Positions 14,343 through 18,361 of a DNA stretch of 18,361 nucleotides are shown in pieces; positions within the stretch are counted from its first letter, which is position 1; every line of letters starts with the position of its first letter. Location of the stretch: the NCBI GenBank assembly GCA_023700885.1, contig JAMPYA010000023.1, forward strand, positions 1 to 18,361, given 5' to 3'. The position numbers were made by a program, and so were the translations under genes. The notes beneath the pieces were generated by a model that was given only the letters and a program-made list of their open reading frames with translations, searched no databases and had not been told where the DNA came from. The stretch comes from Flavobacteriaceae bacterium. GTDB lineage: Bacteria; Bacteroidota; Bacteroidia; Flavobacteriales; Flavobacteriaceae.

Positions 14343-14372
14343 AGAAAAGCATCTCCTAGGAGATGCTTTTCT
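14343..14372. terminator. Bidirectional terminator, perfect 30-bp palindrome
   Basis: AGAAAAGCATCTCC (14343-14356), TA, then its exact reverse complement GGAGATGCTTTTCT (14359-14372). It lies between the convergent sod and PurF-like genes, ending one base before the latter's stop codon. The AAAA/TTTT parts of the arms supply a short T-rich end on each strand, so it can serve both genes. Confidence 0.8.
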
Positions 14373-14373
14373 A

Positions 14374-16266
14374 TTAGTAGGCACGTTGATCTCTTCCTTC
14401 ATAAAAGTTTATAAAAGCCTCATTTACAACTCTATTACCTCCAGGTGTTGGATAATCTCCAGTAAAATACCAATCGCCTAAGTGATTTGGACAAGCTTGA
14501 TGTAAATCTTCCACTTTTTGGAATATAATTTCGATCTCTGACTTGATGTTTTTAGTTTTTAACATTTCAGCAATTTTCTTAGAAATATCGTTTGGTGAAA
14601 ATGAATCATAAATCATCTTTACATAATTTTCTGATACGGCCCCAACCGTTGATTGCTGTTGTTTACATAATTTATAAACCTCATCTAATAATGATAATTT
14701 GTTATGGTCTTTTAACAATTCTAACGCCGCTCTAAAAGCTATAAAATCGCCCAATTTTGCCATGTCAATTCCGTAACAATCCGGATACCGAATTTGCGGA
14801 GCAGATGATACTACAATTATTTTCTTTGGCTTTAATCTATCTAATATTTTTAATATACTTTTCTTCAAAGTAGTTCCTCGTACAATACTGTCATCTATAA
14901 TAACCAAATTATCTGTTGGCTTTACCACACCATAAGTTACATCGTAAACATGTGCTACTAAATCATCTCTTGTAGAATCTGAAGAAATAAATGTTCTTAG
15001 TTTAGCATCTTTAATGGCAATTTTTTCTATTCGAGGTCTAACCGATAATATTTCTTGTAATTTCTCTTCTTTAATTTTACGTCCTTGTTTAAATATTTCA
15101 TCAATTTTAGATTTATTTAAATATTCATCTGCTGCTGCAATGATTCCGTAAAATGAGATTTCGGCTGTATTTGGAATATAAGAGAAAACCGTATTTTCTA
15201 TATCATAATGAATGTTTTCTAAAATCTGAGGAAAAACGTACTTTCCTAATAATTTTCGTTCTTGGTAAATGGATTCATCACTTCCTCTAGAAAAATAAAT
15301 TCGCTCAAATGAACAAGATTTCTTAGGAAGTTGTTCTAATATATTTTCGACAGAAATTTTTCCATTTTTTTTGATGATTAAAGCACTTCCATGTTCTAAT
15401 TCTTTAACATCTTCTGTTTTTACATTAAAAACGGTTTGTATTACAGGTCTTTCTGAAGCCACTACAACAACTTCATCATCTTGATAAAAAAAAGCAGGTC
15501 TGATTCCTGCCGGATCACGTAAAACAAAAGCATCTCCATGACCTAATAATCCGGCCATCGCATAACCTCCATCCCAATTTTTGGCTGATCGTTGTAAGAT
15601 ATTTTGAATATTGAGCTCTTCTTCTATTATGGGCGATGAATCTTTTTTAGAAACTCCATCTAGTTTTAATTGTTGGTAAATTTCTGAAACTTCATCATCT
15701 AGATAATGACCAATTTTTTCCATAACCGTAACGGTATCGGTCATTTCTTTAGGATGTTGTCCAATTTCAACCAAATCATTAAAGAGTTGTTTGGTATTAG
15801 TCAGATTAAAATTTCCGGCAACAATCAAATTTTTGTGCATCCAATTACTTTGTTTTATAAATGGATGAACACTTTCTATACTATTACTGCCAAAAGTACC
15901 ATAACGAACATGACCTAAAAATAAATTCCCCATAAATGGAACTTCTTTTTGTAATGAAATTTCATCTTCTAAATTATGACCTCGCATCGAAAATTTAATC
16001 TGATTATTAACTTGCTTAAAAATATCTTGAATTGAATTTTGTTCATTAGATCGAACTCTGTCTATATACCTTGTTCCTGGATCAACTCCTATTTTAACAC
16101 TTGCAATTCCGGCACCATCTTGACCTCTATTGTGTTGTTTTTCCATCAACAAATACATCTTATCAATTCCATAAAAATAGGAACCATATTTTTCTTTATA
16201 AAAAGATAGTGGTTTTAATAATCGAACTAAAGCTATTCCACATTCATGTTTAATAAAGTCGCTCAT
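14374..16266 (-). CDS. Amidophosphoribosyltransferase (PurF-like, long Bacteroidota form)
   Basis: A 630-residue protein against 470-510 for standard PurF. The N-terminal class II glutamine amidotransferase domain has the nucleophile as Cys9 in KHECGIALV, implying removal of an eight-residue leader. It also shows HNRGQDGAGI (45-54), FLGHVRYGTFG and AGNFNLTN (oxyanion hole). The glutaminase part has long insertions, notably around 55-110 and 195-225. The phosphoribosyltransferase domain carries the PRPP loop VIIDDSIVRGTT (455-466), and RYPDCYGIDM and YFTGDYP are typical PurF segments. The reaction is PRPP plus glutamine to phosphoribosylamine, the first step of purine synthesis. I recall this ~630-residue form as conserved in Flavobacteriia next to a PfkB kinase; whether it is the main PurF or a paralogue cannot be told here. 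A terminator separates it from the upstream kinase, so it should have its own promoter, which I could not identify. Confidence 0.87.
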   Translation of the reverse strand: MSDFIKHECGIALVRLLKPLSFYKEKYGSYFYGIDKMYLLMEKQHNRGQDGAGIASVKIGVDPGTRYIDRVRSNEQNSIQDIFKQVNNQIKFSMRGHNLEDEISLQKEVPFMGNLFLGHVRYGTFGSNSIESVHPFIKQSNWMHKNLIVAGNFNLTNTKQLFNDLVEIGQHPKEMTDTVTVMEKIGHYLDDEVSEIYQQLKLDGVSKKDSSPIIEEELNIQNILQRSAKNWDGGYAMAGLLGHGDAFVLRDPAGIRPAFFYQDDEVVVVASERPVIQTVFNVKTEDVKELEHGSALIIKKNGKISVENILEQLPKKSCSFERIYFSRGSDESIYQERKLLGKYVFPQILENIHYDIENTVFSYIPNTAEISFYGIIAAADEYLNKSKIDEIFKQGRKIKEEKLQEILSVRPRIEKIAIKDAKLRTFISSDSTRDDLVAHVYDVTYGVVKPTDNLVIIDDSIVRGTTLKKSILKILDRLKPKKIIVVSSAPQIRYPDCYGIDMAKLGDFIAFRAALELLKDHNKLSLLDEVYKLCKQQQSTVGAVSENYVKMIYDSFSPNDISKKIAEMLKTKNIKSEIEIIFQKVEDLHQACPNHLGDWYFTGDYPTPGGNRVVNEAFINFYEGRDQRAY

Positions 16267-16295
16267 GAGTTATAATTTGTTTTTAAATTAATCAA

Positions 16296-16321
16296 AAAAT
16301 TCCGCTTTTGGGCGGAATTTT
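16296..16321 (-). terminator. Rho-independent terminator after the PfkB kinase gene
   Basis: AAAATTCCGC (16296-16305) and GCGGAATTTT (16312-16321) form a perfect 10-bp stem with a 6-base loop. On the - strand it ends in a run of six T, 5 bases after the kinase stop codon and 30 bases upstream of the PurF-like start. It therefore separates the two genes into different transcripts, or attenuates readthrough from the kinase. Confidence 0.78.
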
Positions 16322-16325
16322 AATT

Positions 16326-17249
16326 TTATAAATCGATGTCAAAGTGTGTTAATTGTTTAAATAAAAACATACGTTGAGTAATTTCTTCATAAGTAAGTTC
16401 TTGCATACGTTCTGTTCCAAATTTTTCTACACAAAAGGATGCGCAGTTAGAACCGAACATTACTGCTGTTTTCATATTTTCAAAAGAGATATCTTTTGTT
16501 TTGGCTAAATATCCAATAAAAGCTCCTGCAAAAGTGTCTCCTGCGCCGGTTGGGTCGAAAACTACTTCTAAAGGTAAAGCTGGTGCAAAGAAAACACGAT
16601 CTTCATTAAACAACAAAGCGCCGTGTTCGCCTTTTTTAATTACAACATATTTTGGACCTAATTCTTGTATTTTTTGAGCTGCTCTTACTAAAGAATATTC
16701 ACCTGAAAGTTGACGCGCTTCTTCATCATTAATAGTTATTACGTCTACTTTTTTTATTACTTCCATCAATTGATCCCAAGTATTGTCCATCCAAAAATTC
16801 ATGGTATCTAACACTACTAATTTAGGTCTGAGCGGAATTTGTTTGATAACCGCCATTTGAACTGCAGGATGTAAATTTCCTAACATCAAGAAATCTGGAT
16901 TTTGATACTCGGTTGGAACTTTTGGATTAAAATCTGCTAAAACATTTAAATCAGTTCTTAAAGTATCTCGCGTATTTAAATCATTATGATATTTTCCACT
17001 CCAAAAAAAAGTTTTCCCTTTTGGTATAATTTCGATACCAGAAACATTGATATTTCTATCTTCCAACATCTTTAAATAAGATTTTGGGAAATCTCCTCCA
17101 ACAACTGATACAATTGCTGTATCCACTTCAAATTGAGAAGCTGATAAGCCAATAAAAGTGGCTGCTCCGCCTAAAATTTTATCTGTTTTGCCAAAAGGAG
17201 TTTCAATGGCATCAAAAGCTACCGTTCCGACTATTAATAATTTACTCAT
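16326..17249 (-). CDS. PfkB/ribokinase-family sugar or nucleoside kinase
   Basis: A 307-residue protein from the ATG at 17249 (MSKLLIVGTVAFDAIETPFG). The frame extends to 17345, but the extra 32 residues are Lys/Phe-rich and overlap the predicted -7 box, so the later start is used. PfkB signatures: the N-terminal GGAATFIGLSASQF segment (Gly-Gly substrate motif), and the C-terminal ATP/anion-hole signature DPTGAGDTFAGAF at 232-244, with Asp238 as catalytic base. KKGEHGALLF precedes it as usual. It phosphorylates a sugar or nucleoside hydroxyl using ATP; close homologues are annotated only as PfkB or ribokinase-like, so no substrate is assigned. Its neighbour is a PurF-like enzyme using PRPP, which makes a ribose or nucleoside substrate attractive but unproven. 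It is divergent from sufE. Confidence 0.9.
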   Translation of the reverse strand: MSKLLIVGTVAFDAIETPFGKTDKILGGAATFIGLSASQFEVDTAIVSVVGGDFPKSYLKMLEDRNINVSGIEIIPKGKTFFWSGKYHNDLNTRDTLRTDLNVLADFNPKVPTEYQNPDFLMLGNLHPAVQMAVIKQIPLRPKLVVLDTMNFWMDNTWDQLMEVIKKVDVITINDEEARQLSGEYSLVRAAQKIQELGPKYVVIKKGEHGALLFNEDRVFFAPALPLEVVFDPTGAGDTFAGAFIGYLAKTKDISFENMKTAVMFGSNCASFCVEKFGTERMQELTYEEITQRMFLFKQLTHFDIDL

Positions 17250-17272
17250 AAGAACTTCAAAAAATATTTCTG

Positions 17273-17280
17273 CAAATATA
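17273..17280 (-). promoter_or_regulatory. Predicted -7 box of the PfkB kinase promoter
   Basis: TATATTTG on the - strand matches TAnnTTTG perfectly and lies 23 bases before the ATG at 17249. No convincing TTTG -33 element is at the right distance. It supports the shorter start for the kinase. Confidence 0.4.
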
Positions 17281-17362
17281 CAGCTAACTTTTTTAGTTTT
17301 CTTGAATGAGGTAAAAAAGTAAGATTTTTTGAAATTTATCATCACTTAGTAAATCAATATTT

Positions 17363-17370
17363 TACCTTTG
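17363..17370 (+). promoter_or_regulatory. Predicted -7 box of the sufE promoter
   Basis: TACCTTTG matches TAnnTTTG perfectly, 16 bases before the sufE ATG, giving a very short leader. A TTTG at 17328-17331 is 31 bases upstream, too far for a standard -33 element. Confidence 0.42.
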
Positions 17371-17386
17371 CAAAAATATTTTAGCC

Positions 17387-17809
17387 ATGACTATTAAAGA
17401 GCTACAAGAAGAAATTATAGAGGAGTTTTCTATGTTTGATGATTGGATGCAACGCTATGAATACCTCATTGAGATTGGAAAATCACTGCCTCAAATTTCA
17501 GAATCTTTTAAAAAAGATGAAAATCTAATTAAAGGTTGTCAATCAAAAGTTTGGTTACACGCTGAGTTGGATAATGGAATTGTAATATATACTGCAGATA
17601 GCGATGCTATTTTAACAAAAGGCATTATTGCTTTATTACTTAGAGTTTTTTCTAACCAAACTCCTGCAAACATTTTGGAGGCAGAACCTTTTTTTATAGA
17701 TGAAATTGGATTAAAAGAACATTTATCTCCTACTAGAGCCAATGGTTTGGTCTCTATGATTAAACAAATAAAATTATTTGCATTAGCATACCAAACAAAA
17801 CTATCATAA
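17387..17809 (+). CDS. sufE: Cysteine desulfuration protein SufE
   Basis: A 140-residue cytosolic sulfur-transfer protein. The persulfide-carrying Cys51 lies in LIKGCQSKVW, the family signature, at the same residue number as in E. coli SufE. The N-terminal EEFSMFDDWMQRYEYLIEIGKSLP and the later GIIALLLRVFSNQTPANIL and LSPTRANGL are also typical. It accepts sulfur from the SufS desulfurase and passes it to the SufBCD scaffold for Fe-S cluster assembly. SufS and SufBCD are not in this window. A DUF59 gene and a DUF2480 gene follow on the same strand, a grouping I recall near suf genes in flavobacteria. The length is normal and the ATG at 17387 is the only reasonable start. Confidence 0.95.
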   Translation: MTIKELQEEIIEEFSMFDDWMQRYEYLIEIGKSLPQISESFKKDENLIKGCQSKVWLHAELDNGIVIYTADSDAILTKGIIALLLRVFSNQTPANILEAEPFFIDEIGLKEHLSPTRANGLVSMIKQIKLFALAYQTKLS

Positions 17810-17822
17810 TATAATAAATTTG

Positions 17823-17830
17823 TATATTTG
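17823..17830 (+). promoter_or_regulatory. Predicted -7 box upstream of the DUF59 gene
   Basis: TATATTTG matches TAnnTTTG perfectly in the 58-base gap after sufE. It could allow the DUF59-DUF2480 pair to be transcribed independently of sufE. No -33 element is seen at the right distance, so this remains weak. Confidence 0.35.
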
Positions 17831-17867
17831 CTCTTATTTAGAATGAATATAAATTATTTTAATACCA

Positions 17868-18188
17868 ATGACGGAAGCAGAAAAAAGAGCACTCGGCACA
17901 AAAATTATAGAAGTTATTAAAACCATATTTGATCCTGAAATTCCAGTAGATATCTATGAATTAGGTTTAATTTATGATGTGTTTGTTAACGACCAAAAAG
18001 GCGTAAAAATTATTATGACCTTAACAACTCCAAATTGTCCAGTTGCAGAAACATTGCCTAGAGATGTGGAAGAAAAAGTAAAATCTCTGGATGAAGTTGA
18101 TTCGTGTGAAGTTGAAATAACTTTTGATCCTGCCTGGAATCATAGTATGATGAGTGATGAAGCAAAATTGGAACTTGGGTTTATGTAA
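17868..18188 (+). CDS. DUF59 / MIP18-family iron-sulfur assembly protein (SufT-like)
   Basis: A 106-residue single-domain protein. Signatures: TIFDPEIPVDIYELGLIYDV (15-38 region, the DPE..vdI.dLGLIy motif) and TLTTPNCPVAETLP with the conserved Cys57, ending VEITFDPAWNHSMMSDEAKLELGF. Members act in Fe-S cluster maturation or trafficking (SufT in bacteria, CIA2/FAM96 in eukaryotes). Its position 58 bases after sufE supports that role here. The stop codon overlaps the start of the next gene by one base (TAATG), indicating coupling with the DUF2480 gene. I do not assign sufT as a symbol because several DUF59 paralogues exist and position alone does not separate them. Confidence 0.9.
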   Translation: MTEAEKRALGTKIIEVIKTIFDPEIPVDIYELGLIYDVFVNDQKGVKIIMTLTTPNCPVAETLPRDVEEKVKSLDEVDSCEVEITFDPAWNHSMMSDEAKLELGFM

Positions 18189-18361
18189 TGAATGATGAAA
18201 TTGTAAATAGAGTTACTAGCAGTAAATTAATCAATATTGATTTAACTGATTTTATACCAAAAGGTCAGCGAAAAATCATCAATTTATCTGATTGGCTTTA
18301 TGAAGGAATTATTTTAAAAGAACTTGATTTCAGAAATAAAATTGAAGAACACAATTGGCAA
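18188..18361 (+). CDS. DUF2480 family protein, N-terminal 58 residues (partial)
   Basis: The frame runs from an ATG that shares one base with the DUF59 stop and continues past the window end, so the gene is incomplete. The visible part (MNDEIVNRVTSSKLINIDL, then a segment with DWLYEGIILKELDFR) matches the start of the DUF2480 family as I recall it from Bacteroidota, usually about 165-170 residues. Its function is unknown; it is repeatedly found after the sufE-DUF59 pair, which hints at a link to Fe-S metabolism, an inference from neighbourhood only. Confidence 0.8.
   Translation, partial: MNDEIVNRVTSSKLINIDLTDFIPKGQRKIINLSDWLYEGIILKELDFRNKIEEHNWQ

Overview
The window is about 30-35% G+C and reads as a chromosomal segment of a Bacteroidota bacterium, most likely family Flavobacteriaceae. 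The reasons are: promoters of the Bacteroidota type (TAnnTTTG at -7); A/T-rich leaders without Shine-Dalgarno sequences; a TTG-initiated ECF sigma factor of a kind I know from flavobacteria; an OlsF-type fused acyltransferase; a ~630-residue PurF-like protein; and a sufE-DUF59-DUF2480 string. No RNA gene, complete insertion sequence or CRISPR array was seen, and no gene-free stretch exceeds 300 bases.

Layout. (1) 3-149 is the 3' end of panB, followed by a 7-bp tandem repeat and an AT-rich spacer. (2) 333-3990 is a compact accessory cassette: an m5C DNA methyltransferase with a fused helix-turn-helix domain, a GC-richer intergenic repeat element, an HNH nuclease, a ~70-residue unknown protein and a second, different HNH nuclease. 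All lie on the + strand and the last three overlap, so this looks like a type II-like restriction-modification operon. It has a full Bacteroidota promoter whose -7 box and start point are covered by a GGAC-N7-GTCC palindrome, which suggests autorepression by the methyltransferase's own HTH domain. A 14-bp inverted repeat brackets the cassette. (3) 4062-5402 is a D-2-hydroxyacid dehydrogenase fused in frame to a VOC/glyoxalase-fold domain. (4) 5451-7943 is an ECF sigma, a probable anti-sigma membrane protein and an outer-membrane protein, behind an ECF-type promoter that suggests autoregulation. (5) 8126-8935 is a lone SAM methyltransferase. (6) 12518-8950 (- strand) is an operon of GNAT acetyltransferase, aspartokinase and a bifunctional lipid acyltransferase. 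(7) fbp and sod lie on the + strand. (8) A PurF-like amidophosphoribosyltransferase and a PfkB kinase lie on the - strand, separated by terminators. (9) sufE, a DUF59/SufT-like gene and a DUF2480 gene (cut by the window end) lie on the + strand, two of them in Fe-S cluster assembly.

The most unusual part is the cassette at 333-3990, with two dissimilar HNH nucleases, an unknown small protein, an apparently self-repressed promoter and flanking inverted repeats. The hydroxyacid dehydrogenase-VOC fusion and the structured DNA at 1890-1971 come next. Most of the rest is core metabolism. All family assignments rest on motifs read by eye; no database search was run.
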